Origin: Myxococcota bacterium
Lineage (GTDB): Bacteria; Myxococcota; UBA727; JAHDBA01
Reading direction: 5' to 3'
Assembly: GCA_020630615.1 (NCBI GenBank)
Contig: JAHDBA010000009.1
Span: 7,968-58,861, forward strand
DNA length: 50,894 bases
Of the stretch, positions 34,409-42,827 are shown one piece after another. Within the stretch, counting starts at the first letter, position 1. Each line of letters begins with the position of its first letter. Position numbers and translations under genes: made by a program. Under the pieces are notes generated by a model. It did not search any database. It had not been told where the DNA came from and was given only the letters and a program-made list of their open reading frames with translations.

Positions 34409-35339
34409 AATCCAACTGGTAGTCGAGATAAACCTTTGGGGCAATCCGGATCAACGATTCTTGCAATCTCCTTAGTTCAAACGAGGCTTCCAAGTCCCTA
34501 CCCTCAAGAGACTCAAACCATTCCAAGAGAATAAGTAGCGCGGTGGGCCAAGCTGCTTTGGCATTTTGCGTCGGTGCGTCCAGACGTGCGATCAGCACCG
34601 AAGCATTCCAAGACCATCCCTGAGGATCTTCAAGCGGTCCTAGGATGTCCCGCAGCGCTCCAAGCCACCGAAGGTTTTCACTCCCAAACTTGCTTTGAAG
34701 CATAGGCATTTCATGATTGCGCCACCCTTTCACAATCTCTCTCGAGAGTCTATCAAGAACCTCTGGCTTCGAGCCCTTTCCTTCAGGATTTTTCGTTCGG
34801 TCATCGTGGGAGTGCGATGTAAAGTGTTGTGGCGTATCATGTTCTGCTTTGAAGTCTTGTCCCATAGCACTGTGCGCCAAGGGGGGAGGCTCTAAAAGGT
34901 GACCTTTGTTTGGATTTGCATTCACGTTAAGAATGAAAAAGCGAGGACCCTTATCCCCTTTTGTAAAACCAAGCTCACCTCCGTTTCGGGTGACTTTTTG
35001 AGCAAAAGAAGACGCGGCTTCGCGCGTTAAGAATGAACCCAAGCAGACTTTATACCAGACTTTAGCGCCGACCTGACCACTCAAGATATGGTAGATGTTT
35101 TTATCGGCAACAAGTACTTTTTTTTCAGCCAAAAGTTTCGCCCATTTACGGGCATAGTTCAGAGCCTTGCCGCGTGTTCGTGTCGAACGCACTTGAGCAC
35201 AATAAACAACATCTTTCTGTAGGGTATCATGCTTCTTGGTTTGACTTGCAGGTGCGCCACAAACGGAAAAACACAGCAAGAGTATAAAGGTAAGCTCGGC
35301 ACACCAGGCCGAGCTCAAGCTTCTATACCGTATCAACAC
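34392..35339 (-). CDS. Secreted SPOR-domain protein
   Basis: A 315-residue protein. The start GTG at 35339 has GAGGG six bases upstream; a GTG at 35360 is possible. The N-terminus is basic then hydrophobic (AELTFILLLCFSVCGAPAS), a signal peptide or anchor. Residues about 45-120 look like a SPOR domain, with the characteristic VWYKVCLGSFLTREAASSFA strand-helix. SPOR domains bind denuded glycan strands of septal peptidoglycan. A Pro/His/Lys-rich spacer and a helical C-terminal domain (Trp/Leu-rich) follow; I cannot name the latter. It lies between the membrane-anchored protein and pgsA as an overlapping operon. Confidence 0.7.
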   Translation of the reverse strand: MLIRYRSLSSAWCAELTFILLLCFSVCGAPASQTKKHDTLQKDVVYCAQVRSTRTRGKALNYARKWAKLLAEKKVLVADKNIYHILSGQVGAKVWYKVCLGSFLTREAASSFAQKVTRNGGELGFTKGDKGPRFFILNVNANPNKGHLLEPPPLAHSAMGQDFKAEHDTPQHFTSHSHDDRTKNPEGKGSKPEVLDRLSREIVKGWRNHEMPMLQSKFGSENLRWLGALRDILGPLEDPQGWSWNASVLIARLDAPTQNAKAAWPTALLILLEWFESLEGRDLEASFELRRLQESLIRIAPKVYLDYQLDYDKRQ

Positions 35340-35361
35340 AGGGCGCCCTCTTTTCGCCACC

Positions 35362-36297
35362 TTATTTGGACTTCGTGAATCCGGCTGCTTCCAGATCTTC
35401 TTTGTCTGCTGTTCGCATCGTCGCTTTGACTTCGGGTGCGCTATCTTTCTTCCACGACGCAGGGACTTTAAGGTTTGCCCATTCCATTTGCCCGCCAACA
35501 CTTGTTCCAGCGTGCGTTCGCGACTTGAGGTTGAAACGCAATGTGTAATGTGTGGCATCCTTGGCAAAGGCTGGGATGTTCAAATAATAACCAGCACCAA
35601 GACCAGGAGGCCACTCCGCGATCCATTCCATGGGTTCAGGATTGGGTGTTGCTGGATGAAAAACATTGGGCGCGTTGGGGTTGGTGACCTGCTCTACAAT
35701 CTTAATCGTCTTGCCAGGCTTAACCTCTGCCTCGCGTAAGACCATGAGCTCGATTCCAGAAAAAACGAGCTGGTCCGCCGCTGCTCCCCACACTGCAAAG
35801 TCCATTTTCAGAGTCTTCCCAACATTACCTGTAGGCGGAACTGGAGTCATGCTCAGAATATCTAAACGAATGGCACCGTCAGACTTGGTAAACACAGGCT
35901 TGTAAACACCATCGTTGAGCGTGTTGTCCCAAAGGCCTCTAAGCCATTGATACCGACTGCGACGCTTGCCTGCTTGCTCCTCGTCAATGCGCCCTTCTCC
36001 AAGCCAGTCTTCCACTCGCGTGAGGTAATCGAATTCTCCCCGAACATCTGGGAACTGTGCAAAAGCCTCTTCGATTTTATTCTTATGCCACGCCATCATC
36101 TGTGAGCGATTGGACTGTACGGCATCGCCCCTCACTTGAAGCAACGAAGGAAGCTGCGCTCGAAACTTCGAACGCTGCTCACTGAGTTTGGCTTCTAAGC
36201 TTGCAAGCTCACGATCATGCGTACTTTGGTTTAAAAGCGTCAAGGCGCCAAAACCGGCGATTCCACCAATAATTAAGATTAAAATCAAAGAGCGCAT
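35362..36297 (-). CDS. Membrane-anchored protein of unknown function
   Basis: A 311-residue protein with one N-terminal helix (LILILIIGGIAGFGALTLL), a coiled-coil-like region (about 28-60), then a beta-rich domain (about 140-285) containing PPTGNVGKTLKMDFAVWG and YTLRFNLKSRTHAG. GAGGTGAG precedes the ATG. The stop codon is two bases before the first possible start of the SPOR gene, so they form an operon. No family recognised; the shape suggests an envelope protein tethered to the inner membrane. Confidence 0.7.
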   Translation of the reverse strand: MRSLILILIIGGIAGFGALTLLNQSTHDRELASLEAKLSEQRSKFRAQLPSLLQVRGDAVQSNRSQMMAWHKNKIEEAFAQFPDVRGEFDYLTRVEDWLGEGRIDEEQAGKRRSRYQWLRGLWDNTLNDGVYKPVFTKSDGAIRLDILSMTPVPPTGNVGKTLKMDFAVWGAAADQLVFSGIELMVLREAEVKPGKTIKIVEQVTNPNAPNVFHPATPNPEPMEWIAEWPPGLGAGYYLNIPAFAKDATHYTLRFNLKSRTHAGTSVGGQMEWANLKVPASWKKDSAPEVKATMRTADKEDLEAAGFTKSK

Positions 36298-36378
36298 TTT
36301 CTCACCTCATTTTTTTGGATGCTAGCGGCTACGTGAAAAGCAGCAAGCGGCTCAATACCTTTAACGTGAACACAGAGA

Positions 36379-37227
36379 CTAAACCCGGGTCGACAAAGCG
36401 GAGATTTCTTCTGAAGTCAATTCCCGGTATTCGCCAACCTGAAGCCCATCCAGCGTTATGGGGCCGATACCCGTTCGAATGAGACGAACCACCGGGTGCT
36501 TGACTCGCCAACACATTCTACGAATTAGACGATTTCGGCCTTCCTTAAGGGTCATTGCTACCCAGGTGTTGGACTCAACTTCCCTTAACCTTTCAACATC
36601 AAAAGCCTTCGCGGGACCGTCTTCGAGGTAGAGCCCCTTCTCGAGCTTTGCAAGAACTTCGTCACTCGGCCGACCTTTCATCTTGACCTCATAACGTTTC
36701 GGCACCTTGAGCGACGGATGCATTAATTGGTGTGATAATGCGCCATCGTTCGTAAGTAGCATCGCACCCTCCGATTCGTAGTCCAGTCGACCAACAGGAA
36801 AAAGCCTCAGGTCTGCCAACGGGCCAAGAAGGTCAATCACAGTCGTTCGATTCGCCGGGTCTTTTGTGGTCGACATAACCTTGCGTGGCTTATGCAAAAG
36901 ATAATAGAGGCGTTCCTGAGCCTCAACCGCAACGAGATGAACCTTTGCTCCATCCACGTGAACGATGTCTTTCTCAATATCAATCTTCAAACCTTGACGT
37001 GTCACACGTTCTTTGTTCACAAGAACCCGCCCTTCACCAATCATGGCCTCGATTGCACGTCTGGAGCCAATACCGGCTCGAGCGAGAACCTTTTGAATCC
37101 TCTCTTTCGCCATACCAACTGGAGCCCCTTCGTCATTTTCGTTTCGCAGCGCAGGCTTCGAGGACCTCAAGGGGTCAAAGTTCTGATTCGCCCGGGCAAT
37201 ACTATTCTTCTTTGGCTCTGAAGGCAT
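36379..37227 (-). CDS. rluB: Ribosomal large subunit pseudouridine synthase, RluB family
   Basis: A 282-residue protein: a disordered N-terminus, an S4 RNA-binding domain at 41-88 (RIQKVLARAGIGSRRAIEAM), then the RsuA/RluB catalytic domain with GRLDYESEGAMLLTNDG (catalytic Asp 149) and a C-terminal LKEGRNRLIRRM. RluB modifies U2605-type sites in 23S rRNA; the family also has RsuA and RluE/F, and RluB is favoured by context (scpA-scpB-rluB is a common order) and by the N-terminal S4 domain. GGAG lies 5 bases before the ATG at 37227. A plus-strand cbiX-like gene separates it from scpB. Confidence 0.9.
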   Translation of the reverse strand: MPSEPKKNSIARANQNFDPLRSSKPALRNENDEGAPVGMAKERIQKVLARAGIGSRRAIEAMIGEGRVLVNKERVTRQGLKIDIEKDIVHVDGAKVHLVAVEAQERLYYLLHKPRKVMSTTKDPANRTTVIDLLGPLADLRLFPVGRLDYESEGAMLLTNDGALSHQLMHPSLKVPKRYEVKMKGRPSDEVLAKLEKGLYLEDGPAKAFDVERLREVESNTWVAMTLKEGRNRLIRRMCWRVKHPVVRLIRTGIGPITLDGLQVGEYRELTSEEISALSTRV

Positions 37228-37343
37228 TTTAACTCCACGGTACAACTCAAAAGTCCCTAAAAAATGAAGAGGTTTTGGGTTTGTCTGTCAATTGACCCAA
37301 CACACCCCTTGATTTCATTTCTAGCGTAAATAACCAAAGGGAT

Positions 37344-37712
37344 ATGGTCAAAGGGTCTAACGCACTTAAAATTTATGTGGCACATGGAAGCAGGGCTACG
37401 GAGTGGGTGAAACTCTTTGAGGACTTTTTAGTCGAAATTCACAACGCCAGCACCATGCCCGAAAACCATATCATGACCTATATGGAGCTTAATCACCCGA
37501 GCCTCGATGAAACCCTTCTCTCAGTGAAAGAAAAGGGTGTTCGAGAGGTAGAGGTCATCCCTCTTTTTCTAGCTGCCGGCAGACATTTAAAGCGTGATAT
37601 CCCAGAAATAATATCAGCCCACCAAGACAAAACGTTTCAAGTGAAGCTCTTAACATCAATGCTTGAGGACAAGCGTCTCGTTTCCAGACTTGCTCAGCAC
37701 TACGCTTCTTAA
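37344..37712 (+). CDS. Short CbiX-family cobalto/ferrochelatase-like protein
   Basis: A 122-residue protein with the CbiX/SirB signatures: YVAHGSRATEW (His 14), MELNHPSLDE (Glu 48) and VIPLFLAAGRHLKRDIPE (His 81). The two His residues are the metal-inserting ligands of sirohydrochlorin chelatases. The length matches the short, homodimeric CbiX(S) form rather than the ~250-residue fused forms. It lies alone on the plus strand inside the scpA-scpB-rluB neighbourhood, diverging from rluB over 116 bases, with no other tetrapyrrole gene near. The substrate may be sirohydrochlorin with Co, Fe or Ni. Confidence 0.85.
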   Translation: MVKGSNALKIYVAHGSRATEWVKLFEDFLVEIHNASTMPENHIMTYMELNHPSLDETLLSVKEKGVREVEVIPLFLAAGRHLKRDIPEIISAHQDKTFQVKLLTSMLEDKRLVSRLAQHYAS

Positions 37713-37721
37713 AGAATGCAC

Positions 37722-37757
37722 CGCCTCTTCATTTAAAAATTGAAGTCAACAGAGGCG
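37722..37757. terminator. Inverted repeat between convergent cbiX-like and scpB genes
   Basis: CGCCTCT (37722-37728) pairs with AGAGGCG (37751-37757), with an inner CTTCA/TGAAG pairing (37727-37731 with 37741-37745). It lies exactly between the stop codons of two convergent genes and could act as a bidirectional terminator or mRNA end. No clear T run follows on either strand. Confidence 0.45.
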
Positions 37758-37773
37758 AAAAGAATCCGAAAAC

Positions 37774-38838
37774 CTAGGTGTCGCTTAGATCGGAGCTCTG
37801 CAGCTCGTCTTCAGTCGTTTCGGCAGAGTTTGCAGTTGGCTCTTCATTGTTATCGCTTTCCGTTTTCGCGCGTGCATCTTCAGTTTCTTTGAGCATGGTA
37901 ACGGCTAAGCCAAGCGCATCTTCGAGAGCGGCAAGCGCCTCTTGCGATTCTTTTTGGGTGTCCTCGCTAATAAGGTCATCGTCCGTGCGATCTTCAAAAA
38001 GATCCACAACCCGAACACGTCCACTTTTTTCAGCCGGAGTCTTTGGCCGCAGAGTGTCAAGACCATGAAGTTCCTCGTAATCCCTCAAGCTTGGCAAGTC
38101 GCTTAATCGCTTCAACCCAAAGAAATCCAAGAAAACCTTCGTGGTACCGTAAATTAGTGGGCGCCCCAACTCTTCTGCACGCCCCAGAACGCGCAAGAGG
38201 CCCTTTTCAACGAGTTGCCGTAAAGCATTCGCGCAATCGACACCGCGAACAGAATCAACCTGGGCCCGGGTAATGGGTTGGCGATATGCGACAATTGAAA
38301 GGGTCTCCAACAACGCCCGCGAAAGGCGCTGCGGCTTCGCCTGCAGGAAGGACTTCATATAAGGCGCAACCTCAAGCGTTGAACGAAAAGCAAAAAGCCC
38401 ACCCGACTCATTCAGCGTAAAGGATCGCCCAGCCCTTCGCGATTCATCAGCCCATGCCTCCAACAAGCGATTCAGTGCCCCCCTTACAATCGGTCCATCA
38501 ACGGGCTCACCGTAAGCTTCGGTGACGCTACGTTTTATCGCTGCGAGGCTTAATGGCTCCGAAGCAGCAAAAAGAATCGCTTCAACACCTAAACAAATTT
38601 CTTGAAATCCAGGGTGTTCATCTCCGCCCTCTTCAGAACTCAAATGTTCTTTCGCATCTTCATCCGACATTGCATATTCGTTTGTGATGTCACGTTCTCC
38701 CCCGGTACCAAGAACCCCTTTCTTTGGGTTCTCAATAACAGCTTTGCTCGACACACTTTGGTCCGCCTCGCCATTTGGTGTTCCTAAGTCCGTGAGTTGA
38801 CTGTTTGGAGTCGCCGGGTTTGTATTTTCATTTTTCAT
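37774..38838 (-). CDS. scpB: Segregation and condensation protein B
   Basis: A 354-residue ScpB (long; typical ~200). The conserved core of two winged-helix domains spans about residues 80-245: GVEAILFAASEPLSLAAIKR, RLSRALLETLSIVAYRQPIT and VFLDFFGLKRLSDLP. The N-terminal ~75 and C-terminal ~110 residues are acidic, low-complexity extensions. ScpB is the kleisin-interacting partner of ScpA in the Smc complex for chromosome segregation. Start is uncertain: ATG 38838 (GGA seven bases upstream), ATG 38859 or TTG 38880 are all in frame. It follows scpA closely. Confidence 0.92.
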   Translation of the reverse strand: MKNENTNPATPNSQLTDLGTPNGEADQSVSSKAVIENPKKGVLGTGGERDITNEYAMSDEDAKEHLSSEEGGDEHPGFQEICLGVEAILFAASEPLSLAAIKRSVTEAYGEPVDGPIVRGALNRLLEAWADESRRAGRSFTLNESGGLFAFRSTLEVAPYMKSFLQAKPQRLSRALLETLSIVAYRQPITRAQVDSVRGVDCANALRQLVEKGLLRVLGRAEELGRPLIYGTTKVFLDFFGLKRLSDLPSLRDYEELHGLDTLRPKTPAEKSGRVRVVDLFEDRTDDDLISEDTQKESQEALAALEDALGLAVTMLKETEDARAKTESDNNEEPTANSAETTEDELQSSDLSDT

Positions 38839-38887
38839 AATTGGGTCCAACTTTAACATCTTGATATGCGTACTGGGCAATAACAGG

Positions 38888-39829
38888 TTAGTCTTCCAGC
38901 GAGGCTACCTCATCATAATCATCAGCGACGCTATCTTCATCAAAGGCCTCAATACCTTCTTGGTTTGAAGTAATATAGATATCGCCTTCTTTCGCCGCCT
39001 GGTGGATTTTCAAGAGCTTCAGCTTGGTCATCTCCAGAATCGCAAGAAAGGTCACAATCAGGTTACTTTTGGTCAGCCCGTGTTGTGCAAAATGCTGCAC
39101 CAGTTCGGTAAAGGAAAGCCGGTCCTTACTGCGCGCGAGGTCGACGAGTGAGTTAATGCGTTCACCCACGCTTATTCGTTCCATCGCAACTTCATGAACG
39201 ATCTCACTCTTCGAGCGAGAAAGCACCTTGTAAAAGGAAGCGATGAGGTCGAAAGGCTCGATTTTTGCGACACTCAGCTCATTTGAAACGAGATCAGCCT
39301 TAGGGACGAAGCAACCACGTTTCGGGCGCCCAAAAATATCACGGCCGACCCAGGGGCGAGTTGCAAGAGTCTCGGATGCCTCAACAAAGCGTTGATAATC
39401 CATCAAGCGGCGGATAAGGACAAGCCGAGGATCATCTTCATCGTCGTCCAATTCATCATCATCACGAGGCAGAAGCGCCCAGCTTTTTAGCCGTGCCAGC
39501 TCTGCGGCAGTGACAATAAACTCGCCAGCGATATCAATATTCAGCGAGCGCATCGCCTCAATCGTATCAAGATAATGTTTGGTTATCTCTTGAATCGGAA
39601 TGTCGAAAAGGTCCATCGCATGTTTGCGAATTAAGTAGAGCAAAAGATCTAAAGGACCTTCAAATGTGGGCAACGCGACACGTAACTGTTCCGAGTCTGG
39701 GGTAGGTATATACCCGGTCGTAACCTTAGCTTCGAAATTTCCACGAGCCTCGATCCACAAGTCCTCGTTTCCTGCCCTCACGAGTGGCAATTGCATCTGT
39801 TGACCATTATGTTTTTGGGCGACTTCCAT
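38888..39829 (-). CDS. scpA: Segregation and condensation protein A (kleisin)
   Basis: A 313-residue kleisin. The N-terminal domain includes LPTFEGPLDLLLYLIRKHAMDLFDIPI, split here as FEGPLDLLLYLIRKHAMDL, and IAGEFIVTAAELARLKSWALLP, the standard ScpA signature. The C-terminal winged helix includes VTFLAILEMTKLKLLKI. It bridges the Smc head and neck and binds ScpB. A longer-than-usual acidic tail follows. First gene of the scpA-scpB pair; the intergenic distance is short. Confidence 0.95.
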   Translation of the reverse strand: MEVAQKHNGQQMQLPLVRAGNEDLWIEARGNFEAKVTTGYIPTPDSEQLRVALPTFEGPLDLLLYLIRKHAMDLFDIPIQEITKHYLDTIEAMRSLNIDIAGEFIVTAAELARLKSWALLPRDDDELDDDEDDPRLVLIRRLMDYQRFVEASETLATRPWVGRDIFGRPKRGCFVPKADLVSNELSVAKIEPFDLIASFYKVLSRSKSEIVHEVAMERISVGERINSLVDLARSKDRLSFTELVQHFAQHGLTKSNLIVTFLAILEMTKLKLLKIHQAAKEGDIYITSNQEGIEAFDEDSVADDYDEVASLED

Positions 39830-39929
39830 TCTAACGAAGCTAGCAAAGCACTAAAGTTTAACAACAGACATTTGCAGGCTCAGCACACAAAACCCACAAG
39901 CTCAGCCTCAGCCTTAGAAGCTTTATGTT

Positions 39930-39953
39930 AAAAACGCGTTCTCAAAGGAGAAC
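39930..39953 (-). terminator. Candidate terminator downstream of the site-2 protease gene
   Basis: On the minus strand GTTCTC, loop CTTT, GAGAAC (39953-39938) is followed after GCG by TTTTT (39934-39930). It lies 50 bases past the stop codon of the M50 peptidase gene. The stem is only 6 bp, so it may be weak. Confidence 0.5.
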
Positions 39954-40002
39954 CCTTGCTGCATCTTTGCATCGCGGCAACGGTAGCATCGCTTGCATAG
40001 CT

Positions 40003-40692
40003 CTACGATAAAACAAGACTCGCAAAGCCCAAACTTGCACCATTCATAATTGGGCCCATGATATAGCGCGCTCCTCCAAAAATCAGCAGGGCAAAGAGCA
40101 CCATTGAGTAGCGGCCGATACTGTTAAGGTAGGCTTCGCGTTTCGCGCCGGGCAAGAGGTTGGCAACAACTTTCGAGCCATCCAATGGCGGAATTGGAAT
40201 GAGATTGAATACAAGAAGAGCGATATTTAGAGTGAAAAACGAAAAGCAAAGTGAAAACGCCTGACTGCTGACAGTGAAAAGGCTAAGGCTTTGCACACTC
40301 ATACGCACCACAAGAATTGTGAGTAAAGCAAGTGCGAAGTTTGATACAGGGCCGGCTGCTGCAACAAGAATCTCTCCATTTCGCATCGTAATACGCTTAC
40401 CCCTGAACTCGCGGGTTAGTTTTAATGGGTTGTAGGGGGCCGGCTTTCCAGCCGCGAAGAAAGGCAGCCCTCCGGCCCCAGCGGAGCCCAGCAGTAGAAG
40501 CAGGGGCAAGCCCAGAGTCCACAGAGGATCGGCATGCACGATAGGATTTAAGGTCAGCCGTCCCATGCGCTTCCCGGTATCGTCACCAAGCCAATAGGCC
40601 ATCGCAACGTGAGCCCACTCGTGGACGCCAATAGCAACCACGAGCATACACATAAAAGGTACAACTTGAGCGAAAATAAAATTCGAATCCAT
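40003..40692 (-). CDS. Site-2 protease family (M50) membrane metallopeptidase
   Basis: A 229-residue multi-pass membrane protein with the zinc motif H24-E-W-A-H28 in the first helix, LTLNPIVHADP and GKPAPYNPLKL, then FNLIPIPPLDGSKVVA with the third metal ligand Asp. This is the compact Rhomboid-unrelated S2P group III found next to scpA and other housekeeping genes in many bacteria. Substrate unknown; these enzymes cut transmembrane segments of anti-sigma or signal-peptide remnants. It diverges from the aconitase-family gene with 110 bases between starts. Confidence 0.9.
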   Translation of the reverse strand: MDSNFIFAQVVPFMCMLVVAIGVHEWAHVAMAYWLGDDTGKRMGRLTLNPIVHADPLWTLGLPLLLLLGSAGAGGLPFFAAGKPAPYNPLKLTREFRGKRITMRNGEILVAAAGPVSNFALALLTILVVRMSVQSLSLFTVSSQAFSLCFSFFTLNIALLVFNLIPIPPLDGSKVVANLLPGAKREAYLNSIGRYSMVLFALLIFGGARYIMGPIMNGASLGFASLVLS

Positions 40693-40802
40693 AGCGCTTG
40701 TTAGCAGTAAACGCTTCTAGGACAAGCGCTCTTGTGAACTTTGAAATTTCAATTTTAAGAAATTCTTTACGTCAATTGAGCCTGGAGATGCTAGAGAAAG
40801 TG

Positions 40803-42758
40803 ATGCGTGCCGACACAATTCATTTCAACAACAACATCCTGTATTTGACTGAAGATCGAGAAGCCTTGAGAAAACAGCTGCGGGGCGACTCCTTTACCTA
40901 TGATGGCCAAAAGCTGATCGATAACATCTCCACGGATGAGTTGACACCAGGCTGGGTCTGTTTCTGGTATGATGATACCCTCGGCGACTATTCCCTTGTC
41001 GGTCTTCGTGGTGAAGTCATCCAAAAAGGAGACCTCAAAAAATCAGGTGCCTCTGTGATCGTTAGTGGACTATCGAAAGGTTGCGGATCGAGCCGTGAAA
41101 CAGCGCCCTTCTCTGAGATGTCCGCTGGCATAGAGTTGGTTGTCGCAAAAACCATCGAGAAGATCTACGGCCAGAACTGCCGCAATATTGGTCTTCTAAC
41201 CACCACAGATTTTGGCGTCCTCGACAAAATTGCTGCCGGCGAACCTATCCCCCTTAAAACATTCTTGAAAGGGTTAGACCCGATAGCGCAAGAAATTGTG
41301 CGTCATGGCGGACTCTTCGCGTACAATCGGGCACGGATGAGTGGTGACGCAGCCCCCCCTCCCCTTACGACAAATGCTCGTCCAATGACACTGGTCGAAA
41401 AAATTATCGCGGCCAAAGCGATTGCAGACGCGAAAAGTCAGCGTCTTGGAATACCCTATGTCAAACCGGGGGACGCACTCTTTTGCCGCGCTGATGTTCG
41501 TTTCTCACACGATTATACGACTGCCATGGCGGACTCCCTCTTCCGAAAAGGCTTTGGGGAAGACGCAAAAATCAAAGACCCGAGCTCATGCTTTGCTTTT
41601 CGTGATCACTTGACCTTCCTTGAGCATGTCATGCCTGAATCGCAGCGCAAAAAGGGCTTATTGAAACTTGCCGACAATCTTGCTGACGTTCAGAAGCACG
41701 TTGCACAACGTCAGGACATTCGACTTTTTGGCGAACATCCCGATGGGGGCTCGGAAGCAATTTGCCATAACGCTGTCATGGAAGAACTCGGTGGCCCAGG
41801 ACAACTCATTGTTGGGACAGACAGTCACACTTGCACTGCCGGTGCATTGGGCGCCTTTGCTTTTGGTGTTGGGACAACCGATATGGCGAACGCGTGGTAC
41901 ACGCAAGACATCCAAGTCAAGGTGCCAGAGAGTGTTCAATATGTTTTGTACGGGAAACCCGGCCCCGGCGTCACTGCGAAGGACATCATCCTTTACATTA
42001 TGGCACAAGATTATATTAAGTCTGGCAAAGCCATTGGGAAAGTCCTTGAGTTTTGTGGAGAAGGTCTGACGCATCTCAATATGGATGAGCGTGCAACGTT
42101 AACCAACATGGCGGTTGAAGCGGGTGCAACGACAGGGGTTATTGAGGCGGACCATGTGACGCGTGATTACTTAGTTCGCTTTCGCGGCTGGACAAAGGAA
42201 GCTGCAAGCAAAGGGTTCCTCAAGAGCGACGCAGATGCAGAATACGACCAGAAGTTTGAGGTGGACTTAAGTCAAATTGAGGCATACGTGGCACTCCCCG
42301 GCGACCCAAGGAACGGCGTCCCCTTTTCAGAGTTCAAGGCAGACCATGGCGATGTTAAGATTGACTTGGCCTATGGTGGCAGCTGCACCGGCGGAAAGAT
42401 GACAGACATGGATATGTATGCCGAGGTGCTCAAGGCAGGTCTGGCACGCGGTGAGCGGGTGCATACCAATGTCGATCTCTATATTCAGTTTGGGTCTCAG
42501 CGCATCAAAGACTATGCGAGGCGTGAGGGCTATATTGACATCTTTGAAGATGCGGGTGCAAAGCTCATAGAGCCTTCATGCGGCGCATGCATTAAAGCTG
42601 GCCCCGGTGTTTCAGACTCAAAAGAACAAGTTAGCGTTTCAGCGATCAACCGGAACTTCCCTGGACGCTCTGGCCCTGGCCAGGTCTATTTGGCATCACC
42701 AAGAGTTGTCGCAGAGTCTGCACTCAAAGGATTCATTGCAACCCCAACACATGAATGA
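40803..42758 (+). CDS. Aconitase-superfamily hydro-lyase with N-terminal swivel domain
   Basis: A 651-residue enzyme from the ATG at 40803; an upstream TTG opens the frame at 40698. The order is reversed compared with mitochondrial-type aconitase. First comes a LeuD-like swivel domain (about 1-145) with SGLSKGCGSSRETAPFSEM. After a linker comes a LeuC-like catalytic domain (about 195-645) with the three [4Fe-4S] Cys residues: GTDSHTCTAGALGAF (Cys 344) and PSCGACIKAGPGV (Cys 593, 596). LeuC-type features (NRNFPGRSG, ASPRVVAESALKG) suggest 3-isopropylmalate or homoaconitate-type chemistry, or an unusual aconitase. Convergent with glmM. Confidence 0.85.
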   Translation: MRADTIHFNNNILYLTEDREALRKQLRGDSFTYDGQKLIDNISTDELTPGWVCFWYDDTLGDYSLVGLRGEVIQKGDLKKSGASVIVSGLSKGCGSSRETAPFSEMSAGIELVVAKTIEKIYGQNCRNIGLLTTTDFGVLDKIAAGEPIPLKTFLKGLDPIAQEIVRHGGLFAYNRARMSGDAAPPPLTTNARPMTLVEKIIAAKAIADAKSQRLGIPYVKPGDALFCRADVRFSHDYTTAMADSLFRKGFGEDAKIKDPSSCFAFRDHLTFLEHVMPESQRKKGLLKLADNLADVQKHVAQRQDIRLFGEHPDGGSEAICHNAVMEELGGPGQLIVGTDSHTCTAGALGAFAFGVGTTDMANAWYTQDIQVKVPESVQYVLYGKPGPGVTAKDIILYIMAQDYIKSGKAIGKVLEFCGEGLTHLNMDERATLTNMAVEAGATTGVIEADHVTRDYLVRFRGWTKEAASKGFLKSDADAEYDQKFEVDLSQIEAYVALPGDPRNGVPFSEFKADHGDVKIDLAYGGSCTGGKMTDMDMYAEVLKAGLARGERVHTNVDLYIQFGSQRIKDYARREGYIDIFEDAGAKLIEPSCGACIKAGPGVSDSKEQVSVSAINRNFPGRSGPGQVYLASPRVVAESALKGFIATPTHE

Positions 42759-42827
42759 AAATCTTGCGCCCTTTTCTTGCTCCACCGCTGCACGATGCGA
42801 TGCGAAACCACATTTGCTCAGCGCAGC

